64,000 nucleotides of DNA from Salegentibacter sediminis (GCF_002078605.1 NZ_MSJR01000001.1:248001-312000), one strand, 5' to 3'; shown: positions 15,919-25,696, counted from the first letter of the stretch. Numbers and translations are program-made. The notes: generated by a model from the letters alone, not told the origin.

Positions 15919-18150
15919 CTATTTTTTCAAACTTTTTAATATATCCCGATAAGTTGAATTATTAGGTGAAATTTTCAATAATTTGTTGATAGTGTTTAAT
16001 GCACTGTCTTTTTTACCGGTTTTTAACTCTCCAATCAATTTTACGTAATGAAGATTTTCATTGTGAGGATTTGTTTTTAGTCTCTTTTTTAAAACCTCCA
16101 ATGATTTATTAAATTCTTTATTTTCCTGTAATTTCAACGCGTAATTGTAACAAGCTCTTAGATTATTTCTTTGGCAAGCCTCAGATAAATAAAACAAAGA
16201 TTTTTTTTCTTCCTCCATTTCATTGTAGAGCAAACCAAGCATAAAATAAGAGTCAGCATATTCTGGTTCTAATTCGGTAACCTTGAGGTAAAGTGATTCA
16301 GCGATTCTAATATCACCTTGGTTAAATGATAATAATGCTAAATTCATTCTGGCAACATTGTAATGTCTGTCAATTTGAAGTGCTCTTTCATAAGCTTTTT
16401 TAGCTAGATTAATTTCACCTTTGGCCTCATAATATAATGCCTGTTGAACTTGTCCAGATGCAAAATCGGAATTCATTTTCAAGCTGTTAAGAAATTCTTC
16501 TTCCGCTTTTTCAAAAGATTGGGAGGAAGGTTCTTTTTGATTTCTAATGAAATAATTTGCTGCAGATATCCGAACCATCCTCGAGGAGTCATTCAACAGA
16601 GATTCAATATATCCTGAAATCCCAATATCACCCTGTAGCGTAGATAGTTTAATGGCTTCATTTCTTACTAAGGCTGATGAGTCCTGTAGTAAATTAAAAA
16701 CCAGGTCTCGTCCCTCTTCATCAAGAATGTGATCTGATAGTCTTCTTACAGCCGTGGCTCTGACAATCTCGGGATAACTATCATTTTCCAATAAAAGGTA
16801 TAATGGTTTTATATCTCCCAAACTCCCCGGCAGCAAATGATCGGAAAAGTGATCTGCTCTTTCTTTACCAAATTTTTTTACTATTACTTCACTTGCCCAT
16901 TGGGGCGTTTTATCTTCGTGACACTGGTTACATGCATTTGGAGTACCATAAATCATGCTTTGATCTGGACGTGGTATCCTAAAACTATGATCTCTTCTAA
17001 AATCATTACCCATATATGTCTTTCCTGCCATATGACAATCGATACAGGAGGAACCGACGCTGTTTTCCTGATGCATATGATGAGAGGGGGCATTATAATC
17101 TGTACTATGACAGCTTAAACAAAGTTTATTTCCTGTTTTCTTTAATTTTGTAGTATGCACATTATGGCAATCTGCGCAGGAAACCCCGTGCTGGTACATC
17201 TTACTCTGAACAAAAGAACCGTACACATAATCTTCATCATCAATTTGACCATCAATTTCATATTCCGGATCTGTCAAGAGATGAGGTTCATAATGATCAA
17301 AAATTTTTCCTTTATAATTAAATTTCTCTGTTATTTGCGTTCTTCTGGAATGACACCTGGCACATTTGTCTACCAATTCAGTAGACGATAGGTCATTACC
17401 GATATAAAGGGTATTGGATTCTCCATGATTTCCTCCTTTCTGGTAATAGCCCACATGTTGACCTGCTGGACCGTGACAGGCTTCACAGCTGACGTTTATT
17501 TCACTGTAGTGCGTATTATAAATCTTTTGGTCTGGATTAAAATTCTTCTCTAAATCAGTCGAGTGACAATCCGCACACATGGAATTCCAGTTCATTGATC
17601 CCCCGGTCCAATGCATCCATTCATCATGTTTTATATCCAGGTCTGGCTGAAGATGGAACCATTTCGATTTTTCAGCATCCCAGGCCACCGGCAGACATTG
17701 GTATGCTCCGTCAGGAAATTTTACAATATATTGTTGTAAAGGATAAACCCCGAAGGTATACAAGATCTCAAAATTTTGATTCTCGCCGTTAGAACCTTCG
17801 GTATTCACAAAAAATTTATCTTTTCTCTTAAAGAATTTGGTAAGCTTATCCTTGTGTTTAAAATGTTGATCTTCGAAATTTCCTAAGACGGTATTCGAGT
17901 TAGCTATCTGCATTGCCTGATAATGATGTGACTCCTGCCATTCTGCATATTCTTCTTGGTGACAGGCGGCACAGGCTTTTGATCCTATAAAGGTTCCTGA
18001 TTGAGAGGAAATTTCCCCTGATTTTTCAATTGTAAGATAAGCTTCCTTTTCATCATTATGGTTGCACCCTATAAAAAATACAAGTATTAATAAGACTAGG
18101 TAAATATTAAATATTCGTGATGAAACTAAATAAAGGGCGGAAGTATGCAT
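15919..18150 (-). CDS. Eight-haem c-type cytochrome with HEAT and TPR repeats, lipoprotein
   Basis: A 743-residue protein. An N-terminal hydrophobic segment ends in the lipobox-like FFIGC (Cys29). Eight CxxCH haem-binding motifs begin at Cys60, 192, 222, 263, 325, 344, 369 and 407. The cytochrome part resembles the cytochrome c-554 / octahaem-type family. A HEAT-like region (about 445-540, ATAVRRLSDH and similar) and TPR repeats (about 545-740) follow. It probably sits in the periplasm on a membrane anchor and carries electrons or reduces an unknown substrate. No maturation or partner genes adjoin it. Base composition is lower in GC than neighbouring genes, a possible sign of acquisition. Confidence 0.85.
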   Translation of the reverse strand: MHTSALYLVSSRIFNIYLVLLILVFFIGCNHNDEKEAYLTIEKSGEISSQSGTFIGSKACAACHQEEYAEWQESHHYQAMQIANSNTVLGNFEDQHFKHKDKLTKFFKRKDKFFVNTEGSNGENQNFEILYTFGVYPLQQYIVKFPDGAYQCLPVAWDAEKSKWFHLQPDLDIKHDEWMHWTGGSMNWNSMCADCHSTDLEKNFNPDQKIYNTHYSEINVSCEACHGPAGQHVGYYQKGGNHGESNTLYIGNDLSSTELVDKCARCHSRRTQITEKFNYKGKIFDHYEPHLLTDPEYEIDGQIDDEDYVYGSFVQSKMYQHGVSCADCHNVHTTKLKKTGNKLCLSCHSTDYNAPSHHMHQENSVGSSCIDCHMAGKTYMGNDFRRDHSFRIPRPDQSMIYGTPNACNQCHEDKTPQWASEVIVKKFGKERADHFSDHLLPGSLGDIKPLYLLLENDSYPEIVRATAVRRLSDHILDEEGRDLVFNLLQDSSALVRNEAIKLSTLQGDIGISGYIESLLNDSSRMVRISAANYFIRNQKEPSSQSFEKAEEEFLNSLKMNSDFASGQVQQALYYEAKGEINLAKKAYERALQIDRHYNVARMNLALLSFNQGDIRIAESLYLKVTELEPEYADSYFMLGLLYNEMEEEKKSLFYLSEACQRNNLRACYNYALKLQENKEFNKSLEVLKKRLKTNPHNENLHYVKLIGELKTGKKDSALNTINKLLKISPNNSTYRDILKSLKK

Positions 18151-18298
18151 TTAGTAAAAACTAAATATGATATAAGAATGATTCAAAAATAATTAATTTT
18201 ATTTTAAATGTATGTTTTACGTTTGATTTAAATGATTTTAATAGACCTGGGCGACAATTTTTGTGCGGTCCTGGAGGGTAGGGTAGACTTGGTTTTTA

Positions 18299-19525
18299 TT
18301 ATGCAGCCTTTTGACTAAAAGCTTTTAAAGATCTTAGTTTCGGCTTGGACTTTAGCATCTGCTCGTGGGCCAGGAAATAATAAATAACAAAAAAGAGAAA
18401 ATACATCACCATTGTTTTCTGCCTGATAATGATTCCCAAATTAGACATTACAAAGGTCATTGCAAAAGAACTCAGTAAGAACAATAACAGGCTCATTTTA
18501 ACCTTTACAGGGGCAATCTTAATAAATTTGATGAAATTCCTCTTGAACAGCTTCACTACCAGTAAGAGATAGATAAGATTTTCAGCAGAAACGATAACTC
18601 CAAAGAATCCGGGTGCGTCAAAGAACAATGGCCTGAACCAAAAAGTGAAAAACTTCTCGAAAAGAGAATATTCGCTCATTGCTACCCCAGAGGTTGCCTG
18701 GCCTAAACTATCGGCCCTTTTATTGGTAAACGCAATAAAATCACCGATGAGGTCCTGAGAATTCCCAAGGTTTACCACTCCAAGAATCTGGTCCTTGAAA
18801 ATTAAGAGCACTCCTGCAATTAGCCCGGTGTAAACCAGTTTCTTTTTCCATTCGATTTGCTTTTTACCAAGTAAGATTCCCAAAACCGCCACTACTGCAA
18901 CGAGCAGGAAAATGTGGGGTCGAATACAAAATACCAAAAGGGAACCAAAAAAGAGCCCTTGCCAACGTTTTTCAGGATTCTTGACGGCATAGGCAAACAT
19001 CATAAGTCCTAGAAATATTGGTGCACCTTTTCCCAATGAGGCTGTCCAGAAGTGCATATTTGGAAGGAATAGTAATAGTGGTAATAAGTTAATCTTTTTA
19101 AACACCTTGATGCTATGAGGAATATTTTCTCTAAAAATTAGGTATGCATATACAAAACCCAGATAACCAATCCAGGTGAAAAGTAACATCATCATTTCGT
19201 AGCTGAAACCGAGGTAGTTTATAAATGGATAGGATATAAAGTCTATGAAACCAGTTCCAGTTGTTGCAAAATCCAACCATTCTTTTCCTTCTCTTTGCGG
19301 AACTTTAAAATACCTATGTGAGTCTGATGGGTTAACCGAGGCATAGGTATAGTAAATAGCACCAAAGAGGAGGTGATAAAAAAATAGGCTGTTCATTAGC
19401 CTGAAAGAGAAAAAGGTATGTCTTCTCTTAAGACGCTTGAAAATCTCCTGGTTTAGCAGGTATAAAAATGGAATCAGAAATATAACTTGTGCAATATTTA
19501 AAAGCAGGTTTATATCGGTCAACAT
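18299..19525 (-). CDS. Multi-pass membrane protein, EpsG/O-antigen polymerase-like
   Basis: A 408-residue integral membrane protein with about ten or more hydrophobic segments and a long extracytoplasmic loop early in the sequence (about 62-105, containing VNPSDSHRYFKVP). The mid-region motif HFWTASLGKGAPIFLGL (about 159-175) and a later basic IRPHIFLL resemble polysaccharide polymerases of the EpsG/Wzy type. No glycosyltransferase genes are nearby, so a role in glycan assembly is a weak inference. The monocistronic gene ends just after the AT-rich region upstream of the cytochrome. Confidence 0.65.
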   Translation of the reverse strand: MLTDINLLLNIAQVIFLIPFLYLLNQEIFKRLKRRHTFFSFRLMNSLFFYHLLFGAIYYTYASVNPSDSHRYFKVPQREGKEWLDFATTGTGFIDFISYPFINYLGFSYEMMMLLFTWIGYLGFVYAYLIFRENIPHSIKVFKKINLLPLLLFLPNMHFWTASLGKGAPIFLGLMMFAYAVKNPEKRWQGLFFGSLLVFCIRPHIFLLVAVVAVLGILLGKKQIEWKKKLVYTGLIAGVLLIFKDQILGVVNLGNSQDLIGDFIAFTNKRADSLGQATSGVAMSEYSLFEKFFTFWFRPLFFDAPGFFGVIVSAENLIYLLLVVKLFKRNFIKFIKIAPVKVKMSLLLFLLSSFAMTFVMSNLGIIIRQKTMVMYFLFFVIYYFLAHEQMLKSKPKLRSLKAFSQKAA

Positions 19526-19805
19526 CTTTTTAATTTGGGTTCTTCCCCCTTAAACCAACTTTCTTACCACTTTTTAATTTTCTTTTCTTCAATGAAGTAT
19601 AAAACACTCTTATAGAGGTTGTTGAATGGGGTTTTTAGTGGGTTTAAGCATTGTGAAAGAAAAGAAATCACACGTGGAGATGCTGCAAATTGGTGTGGAA
19701 TTCCACAGTTTGTTGTAGAACTCCTTATGAGATTGAATATAACAGATGCTTAACAGCAGTTGTGATCGTAAATCCTTAATTTCAGTAAAGTATAATTAAA
19801 AAGTA
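19526..19805. other. Intergenic region with a 14-bp perfect palindrome
   Basis: This interval separates two divergent genes. TGTGGAATTCCACA at 19694-19707 is a perfect palindrome. A related imperfect copy, TTGTAGAACTCC, lies a few bases downstream. It is about 100 bases upstream of the SYLF gene and may be an operator. No convincing ORF or clear -7 element was found. Confidence 0.4.
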
Positions 19806-20354
19806 ATGATGATGAAAAAATTGCAATTAAATTTCGTTTGTAGTTTCCTCTTCGCTTTGTTATTTATTAGCACAGGGATTGCCCAGAGTGAAGATCAGGA
19901 ACGATTAATAGATGACGCAGAAAGAGCTAAAACCGCTTTTGTAACCGATAACCCTGAGTTGGAAGAACTATTTGATATTTCTGCCGGATATGTAATCTTT
20001 CCCAATGTAGGAAAAGGAGCTTATATTTTGGGAGGAGCAGCCGGAAACGGTGTGGTTTATCAAAATGGAAATCTTGTTGGTTTTGCTGAATTGAGACAAT
20101 TGGATATTGGGTTTCAGTTAGGCGGCCAGGCTTTTAGGCAGGCTATTCTATTTCAAACCCAATCTGAATTGAACAAATTCAAGGAAGGGAATTATAAGCT
20201 TTCCGGTAATGCATCTGTGGTAATAATTGAAGAAGGTAAAGCTAAAAGTGTAGAATTTGAAAACGGAAGAGCTATCGTGACCATGCCAAAGGCAGGAGCA
20301 ATGATAGAAGTTTCTGTTGGAGGTCAGAAATTTGATTATAAAGACCTCAATTAA
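19806..20354 (+). CDS. SYLF-domain (YSC84-like) lipid-binding protein
   Basis: A 182-residue protein with a signal peptide (about 1-26, ending IAQ). The mature part is one SYLF/Ysc84 domain: FDISAGYVIFPNVGKGAYILGGAAGNGVVY (about 57-86), QLDIGFQLGGQAFRQAILF (about 99-117), and the closing GAMIEVSVGGQKFDY. SYLF domains bind phosphoinositides or other acidic lipids in eukaryotes. In bacteria the role is unknown, probably at the envelope. The start could be any of three consecutive ATG codons. Confidence 0.9.
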   Translation: MMMKKLQLNFVCSFLFALLFISTGIAQSEDQERLIDDAERAKTAFVTDNPELEELFDISAGYVIFPNVGKGAYILGGAAGNGVVYQNGNLVGFAELRQLDIGFQLGGQAFRQAILFQTQSELNKFKEGNYKLSGNASVVIIEEGKAKSVEFENGRAIVTMPKAGAMIEVSVGGQKFDYKDLN

Positions 20355-20368
20355 GAAATTCAATCTCA

Positions 20369-20404
20369 AAAAAAACCGGAATGTATTACATTCCGGTTTT
20401 TTTG
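20369..20404. terminator. Bidirectional terminator
   Basis: AAAACCGGAATG (20372-20383) pairs with CATTCCGGTTTT (20389-20400) around TATTA, with A-rich and T-rich flanks. It separates the convergent SYLF and phosphoesterase-barrel genes. Confidence 0.9.
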
Positions 20405-20414
20405 TGTAAAAGCT

Positions 20415-23400
20415 TTAAAAGTTGAATCCAAGGCTAAACATAAATCTGTTGCCATCATCCCCCAGGTAATACCCGAAATTTGCAGTTAAAGCGTTAAAGC
20501 CATTTATAAAGATTGAACCTCCATAATTGTCATGCCAGTCGTTAGACTCTGCCTCATCACTCCATACTCTTCCGTAGTCATATCCGGCTGTTATCCCGAA
20601 TCTAAGTGGAATAAAATCTGTTCGTACCTTTGAAAGTCCTACCCGAATATCGGTGCTGTGAAAAAAAGCAGTTTTCCCATTAAAACGTTCATTGCGATAG
20701 GCTCTAAGACTGTGGTTACCGCCCAGGGTAGCTCCGTGATAAAATTCATAATTATCCCCGAAGATCATTTCCCCGCCTACTTTGGTGGCCAGGGTAGCGA
20801 TTCCGCTGGAATGAAGCGGATAATTTATACCTAAAGAAGGTTTAAGATAGCCGAATTTATTATTGTGCTCATCGATATTGGCCTTGTAGCCTGTGGTTAG
20901 ACTAAAATCAAGTCCGCGGCTTGGGAAGGCGGGATTGTCCTGATTAAAATAACGGTAATAGATTTCGGCACCCCCGTATAGTTGATGGTTAAAAAGTTCG
21001 CTATTTTCATCAAAAGTCTGTCCTACAAATTCATTTTCGTTATAGGCTACTTCCATGGATTCCAGTATACCTTTCAGGTGAAAACTGCTACCACGATTAT
21101 TTTCTCTTATCAGAGAAGGGGCAAAACTTATTTGCTGAATCCTCACCCGGTTAAAGTCCATATCCACCAGGTCTTCGTCATAAAAACTATCATTACCTGT
21201 TCCGAAGTAATTTAAGGTGTAATTGGGGCTGGTGTATTTTGCTTCAAGTCCCAGGTTCCAATTGGGGAAGATATGTGCAAATTCCCCGGTATATTCTGCA
21301 GAAAATCCATCGGTAGCAAAGAAATAATTAAGGGAAAGGCTGTGTTTTGCCGTGAAGGGGTTTCTGGCCAGGCCATAGGTGGTGTAGGTGTTCTTAACAC
21401 CCATTTTAAAACCTGCATCGGGATCGAAGCCTATGCTGGGGAATAACACATTGGTTGAATGTTTGCGTTTCGTGGGATCATAGTTATTAATATCATAATT
21501 ATCGGTAAGCATTTTGGAACCGGTCTTTCCAAAACTGTTCTTTTTACTTTTATAATCATAGATCTTTGTTTGGCGCGGATTATCAAAATTATAGGTATCA
21601 TTGTTCTTGCCACCTACAATTTTAAGTTTAATCAGGTCATTTCCTTCTCCTTCTACTTTAAAATCGTCTTCACCTTCCAGGCCAAAGATCCATATCTCTT
21701 TGGTCTCTGAGGAAGAGTAGGCTCGTTTAAACTCTGAACCGTCACCTCCCTCTACCCGGATTTCAGTTATGCCATTAGGCTTTCGGGTTATAATAAATAA
21801 ATCGTCCTTTTCGGTGGCGGTAACAATATCGTGTTGTGTAAGGAACTTATAATAGCGCTTAGCGATATCTTCTAGATTACCTCGTCTGGCTTTAAGAGCT
21901 TTTTTAATATTTTCTATGCTTGCATCCCGGGTGTCTTCGGGCAGTGCCGCAAACGCTGCCTCAATTTTTTCATCGCTCAAATTTTGCTGAATATATTTCA
22001 CCTGTTCTTCCCATTCGGGCCATTTGGCATTTCTTATAAAAGCTTTGTCTAATGGATATGCTGCCTTGTTAAACCACTTTATATCGGCAAGATCTGGTTT
22101 AAAACTCTGAAAGGCTCTGGTTTCAGGAAAACCAAATTTCAACAATCTCACCATAAGGCCATCATATTTTGAAAAGGCCTGATCGCGATCCCTTGGAATT
22201 GGTTTGTACATTTTAACCGAATCGTTTTCTTTAAATTCGGCCCAGCGCCACTGGTCTTCGTGCCTGTCCCAATCTCCAATGAGCATATCGGCAAGCCGGG
22301 CGCGTATATAAGTGGGCTCGTGTACGTAAATGTTCTTGGTTTCTCTCAACTCAAGCAAAAGATCAGAAGTACTAAGTATATCATCAGCATTTCCAAAATC
22401 TTCAAACTCCTTATTGTGATCCCCAACGTGCTCTTCTAACATATAAAGCTTATCTCCATAATCTTCGTTATAGATATTCAGGTTTTCTTGCTTCGGAACA
22501 TAATAAAGTTTTGGATTGGCGTGATAAATATCAAGGTCTTCCATGATATCATTAACTGCAAATGGCGCATATGGGTGGGCCGTGGTGTAAAAATCCTGTA
22601 CGATTCGTTCTGCAACTGTGTTTTGCATATAATCGTAGATATAATGTCCCGGAATATTTCCCTGAATAAATCTGAGGGCACTTTTTCTGATTTCTCTTAG
22701 TGTAAATTCATTTTCATTGTCGTCGCGTAACCGAAGGGAACGCGATTGCCGACCTCCACCTTCATTGATGGCAACGGGGTTTCCCGGCAGCGTATCTATA
22801 AATAATACCGGTACTTCTATTTGTTTAGCATAAATTTGTCGGTAATGTTCACCCCATAATTTTTTGTAAGCATAAGACTTATTTACCTCTTTTTCGGTAT
22901 AAACCGAAGCTTTGAAAGTAGCTCCAAAATCTTCTTTGGAATGATAAGTAACCTCCTCCTCACTAATTCTCTCCCGCTTGATAGTCTGAGTGTGCAAAAG
23001 CTGTGGTCCCGAAGCCGTAGCCTCGTAAAATTCTACCTTTGAACTGCCATCTTTATAAACATTTAGTTTAACGAACCCGGTTTTCTTTGAGGCAAAATCC
23101 TTATCGCCTTCAGGTTTTGATCTTTGGAGTTTACCTAAGGCCCCACTTATGATCTGGGGGGTATTGTCATCTTCTATATATTGCAGATTTCTGTCGTTTC
23201 CAGAAACAAAGATCACATCTTCAAACTGTCGGGAGAGGGTTTCCAGCCTGTTACGTAATTCTTGCCGTAGTGGATTTTGGTAGGATTGCTCGGTAAAACC
23301 GGCAATTTTATTGATAAAACCATGCCGGGTGTTAGACATTACAGGATGGTGAATACTCACAATTATAGTTTTTCCCTGCTCATCTTTTAATTCATCTTTA

Positions 23401-24005
23401 AATTCAATAAAAAACTGCTCTCTGGTTTTGATCTCGCATTTATCGTTAATGTATGGATGATTGTCCCATTCTTCCAGAAACCATTGTGAATCTACCATCA
23501 CCAGGCGAACATCATCGTTTAGATCCTCCCCTTCAATAGGGCAGCCATCATTAGGCCAGAATTCTGCTTCGCTGTTATCCTGAAGAAAAGACTCCATATC
23601 GTCCAGGTTTTGGTGGCCTTCTTTGTTCCATTCGTTTACGCCAGGGGTGTAAATGATATTACCGTTGAAACCTTCCAGAGGTTTCATAAGTCTTTCTTTT
23701 AAAAAATCTTCTGTTTCTTTACGATCTTTCTTTTTTGGCGGATAACCTCCTTTTGGGGTAATATTTCCTACAATAACAACTGAAGCTTCCTTATCAGATT
23801 GTGAAGCCTCATTTATTTGCTTCAGAATTAATCCTGAAGAGTGGGAATCATCAATTCCTGTATTTGCAGTAAAATAAACCGAATGGGAAATTTTCTTATT
23901 ATTCTGGATCTCCTGGGCAGAAGAGTTTATAAAAAATAGAACCATCACGTGGCATAACAGGGCTTTACCAGGGGTCTTAGTAATCCTAAAAAATCGGTTT
24001 TTCAT
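20415..24005 (-). CDS. Degenerate metallophosphoesterase fused to a BamA/D15-like outer-membrane barrel
   Basis: 1196 residues from the ATG at 24005, chosen because it starts a clean signal peptide (about 1-31). Order: a calcineurin-like phosphoesterase domain (about 35-330), a central region with GDWDRHEDQW (577-586) and PIPRDRDQAF (602-611), and a C-terminal 16-strand-type barrel (about 850-1196) ending in Phe. The phosphoesterase has lost the usual metal ligands: the first Asp is Asn48 (ANTG), the GD is GN (Asn81), GNHD/E is GVNEW (Val123-Asn124) and GHDHN is GNDRN (Asn270, Arg272). Only the HH of SIHHP (219-220) remains. It is probably an outer-membrane protein with a non-catalytic periplasmic domain. 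Role unknown. Confidence 0.85.
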   Translation of the reverse strand: MKNRFFRITKTPGKALLCHVMVLFFINSSAQEIQNNKKISHSVYFTANTGIDDSHSSGLILKQINEASQSDKEASVVIVGNITPKGGYPPKKKDRKETEDFLKERLMKPLEGFNGNIIYTPGVNEWNKEGHQNLDDMESFLQDNSEAEFWPNDGCPIEGEDLNDDVRLVMVDSQWFLEEWDNHPYINDKCEIKTREQFFIEFKDELKDEQGKTIIVSIHHPVMSNTRHGFINKIAGFTEQSYQNPLRQELRNRLETLSRQFEDVIFVSGNDRNLQYIEDDNTPQIISGALGKLQRSKPEGDKDFASKKTGFVKLNVYKDGSSKVEFYEATASGPQLLHTQTIKRERISEEEVTYHSKEDFGATFKASVYTEKEVNKSYAYKKLWGEHYRQIYAKQIEVPVLFIDTLPGNPVAINEGGGRQSRSLRLRDDNENEFTLREIRKSALRFIQGNIPGHYIYDYMQNTVAERIVQDFYTTAHPYAPFAVNDIMEDLDIYHANPKLYYVPKQENLNIYNEDYGDKLYMLEEHVGDHNKEFEDFGNADDILSTSDLLLELRETKNIYVHEPTYIRARLADMLIGDWDRHEDQWRWAEFKENDSVKMYKPIPRDRDQAFSKYDGLMVRLLKFGFPETRAFQSFKPDLADIKWFNKAAYPLDKAFIRNAKWPEWEEQVKYIQQNLSDEKIEAAFAALPEDTRDASIENIKKALKARRGNLEDIAKRYYKFLTQHDIVTATEKDDLFIITRKPNGITEIRVEGGDGSEFKRAYSSSETKEIWIFGLEGEDDFKVEGEGNDLIKLKIVGGKNNDTYNFDNPRQTKIYDYKSKKNSFGKTGSKMLTDNYDINNYDPTKRKHSTNVLFPSIGFDPDAGFKMGVKNTYTTYGLARNPFTAKHSLSLNYFFATDGFSAEYTGEFAHIFPNWNLGLEAKYTSPNYTLNYFGTGNDSFYDEDLVDMDFNRVRIQQISFAPSLIRENNRGSSFHLKGILESMEVAYNENEFVGQTFDENSELFNHQLYGGAEIYYRYFNQDNPAFPSRGLDFSLTTGYKANIDEHNNKFGYLKPSLGINYPLHSSGIATLATKVGGEMIFGDNYEFYHGATLGGNHSLRAYRNERFNGKTAFFHSTDIRVGLSKVRTDFIPLRFGITAGYDYGRVWSDEAESNDWHDNYGGSIFINGFNALTANFGYYLGDDGNRFMFSLGFNF

Positions 24006-24274
24006 AGATTCAGAGCTTGAATTAATCGAGGTCAACTTTAACATTTTTCAAGTTTCAGAAAAAAATTTCTGCAATCCATAAATTTTAACTGATTATAACA
24101 TTTTAAAATATTGGTCTTTAAATTTTAATTTAAACTATAAACTTTAAATAATTCGGAATCCAAAGCCCTTTTAAGCGAGTGAAGTACAATTCGTTAACAC
24201 AAATATGCACTGCTGAAAAAAGCGTGGAATTAATTGATAATTCTTATCTTCACCCACCCTAAATAAAAAAGCTC

Positions 24275-25675
24275 ATGCATAGTAAATCTTATCTGATTTT
24301 AACCACGATTGTTTCAGCCCTGGGAGGTTTATTGTTCGGTTATGATACCGGAGTAATAAATGGCTCCCAATATTATTTCAGCCAGTATTTTGATCTTGAT
24401 GCCGTGATGAAAGGTTGGGTTGTTGGAAGTGCCCTCCTGGGATGTTTTGTAGGTGCAATAATCGCCGGACCTATTAGTAATTTTATGGGGAGAAAGTATT
24501 CACTTATCCTCTCAAGTATACTCTTTTCTCTCTCGGCCTGGGGCTCTGGCCTTCCCGATTTCCTTCCGCAGTCGGTGTCTTTACTGGTGGTGTTTAGACT
24601 AATTGGGGGGTTGGGAATAGGACTTGCTTCTATGAATGCGCCCACTTATATCGCAGAGATCGCCCCCGCAAAAATACGAGGTACCCTGGTTAGTTATTAT
24701 CAACTGGCCATCGTAATTGGCTTTTTTGTAGTTTTTCTGGCTACCTATTTCATAGGAAGTTCTGCTACAGAAGCTGAAAATATTGAAAACGGCTGGCGAT
24801 ATATGCTCTGGTCTGAACTTATCCCCAGTCTCTCCTTTTTAATCCTTCTGTTCTTTGTGCCTAAGAGTCCGAGATGGCTGGCCTTAAAAGGATTGAAATC
24901 CCAGGCCTTAGAAGTGCTTACAAAAATTCACGGGAAAGAGGTGGCTAATATTGAAATACAGGAGATCGAGAAATCCCTGAAGAAAGAAAAGAGCGGCTTG
25001 AAAGTGAACATTTTTGCCAAAGGGATATTTTCTATTATAGTGATAGGGACTGTGCTCTCAGCCCTACAACAATTTACAGGAATTAATGCCGTGCTTTATT
25101 ATGGTGCCGATATTTTTGAGAAAGCCCTTGGCTTCGGAAAAGAAGATGTACTGGCACAACAAATTCTGTTGGCGGGGGTAAACCTTGTCTTTACCTTTGT
25201 TGCGATGGCTACCGTAGACCGCTTTGGAAGAAAACCTTTACTCTATATAGGTTCTGTTGGGATGATGGTTGGTTTTCTCCTGTTAGGAGTTTCCCTAATG
25301 ACCGGAAATGTTGGTCTTGTTTCCCTAATTGGGGTGCTATTGTTTGTAGCAGCATTTGCAATGTCTATGGGACCAGTGGTATGGGTGATTCTTTCCGAAA
25401 TGTTCCCTAATAAGATTAGATCTATTGGGATGTCTATTGCCGTAGCGGCACAGTGGGCAGCCAACTATGTAGTGTCACAGTCCTTTCCAATTGTTGCTGA
25501 AAGTGATTTAAACAATAGTGATTTCTGGAGTGGATCTTTACCTTATTTTATCTTCTCCTTATTTATCCTGGCGATAATATTTTTTACAATGAAATATATC
25601 CCGGAAACAAAAGGGAAATCTTTGGAGGAGTTGGAAGATATGTGGGATATTCCTGAAGAATTGAAAAAGGCCTAA
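24275..25675 (+). CDS. Sugar porter, MFS family (XylE-like proton symporter)
   Basis: A 466-residue protein with twelve predicted membrane segments and the sugar-porter signatures: GYDTGVINGSQ near the N-terminus, RLIGGLGIGLASMNAPTYI in helix 4, a PKSPRWL variant of PESPR after helix 6, QQFTGINAVLYYG in helix 7, and PETKGKSLEELE at the C-terminus. It probably imports a monosaccharide with H+ or Na+; xylose, arabinose and glucose are all possible. No sugar-catabolic gene is beside it, so the substrate is open. Confidence 0.92.
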   Translation: MHSKSYLILTTIVSALGGLLFGYDTGVINGSQYYFSQYFDLDAVMKGWVVGSALLGCFVGAIIAGPISNFMGRKYSLILSSILFSLSAWGSGLPDFLPQSVSLLVVFRLIGGLGIGLASMNAPTYIAEIAPAKIRGTLVSYYQLAIVIGFFVVFLATYFIGSSATEAENIENGWRYMLWSELIPSLSFLILLFFVPKSPRWLALKGLKSQALEVLTKIHGKEVANIEIQEIEKSLKKEKSGLKVNIFAKGIFSIIVIGTVLSALQQFTGINAVLYYGADIFEKALGFGKEDVLAQQILLAGVNLVFTFVAMATVDRFGRKPLLYIGSVGMMVGFLLLGVSLMTGNVGLVSLIGVLLFVAAFAMSMGPVVWVILSEMFPNKIRSIGMSIAVAAQWAANYVVSQSFPIVAESDLNNSDFWSGSLPYFIFSLFILAIIFFTMKYIPETKGKSLEELEDMWDIPEELKKA

Positions 25676-25696
25676 GGTTTGAAATATAATTCAATT

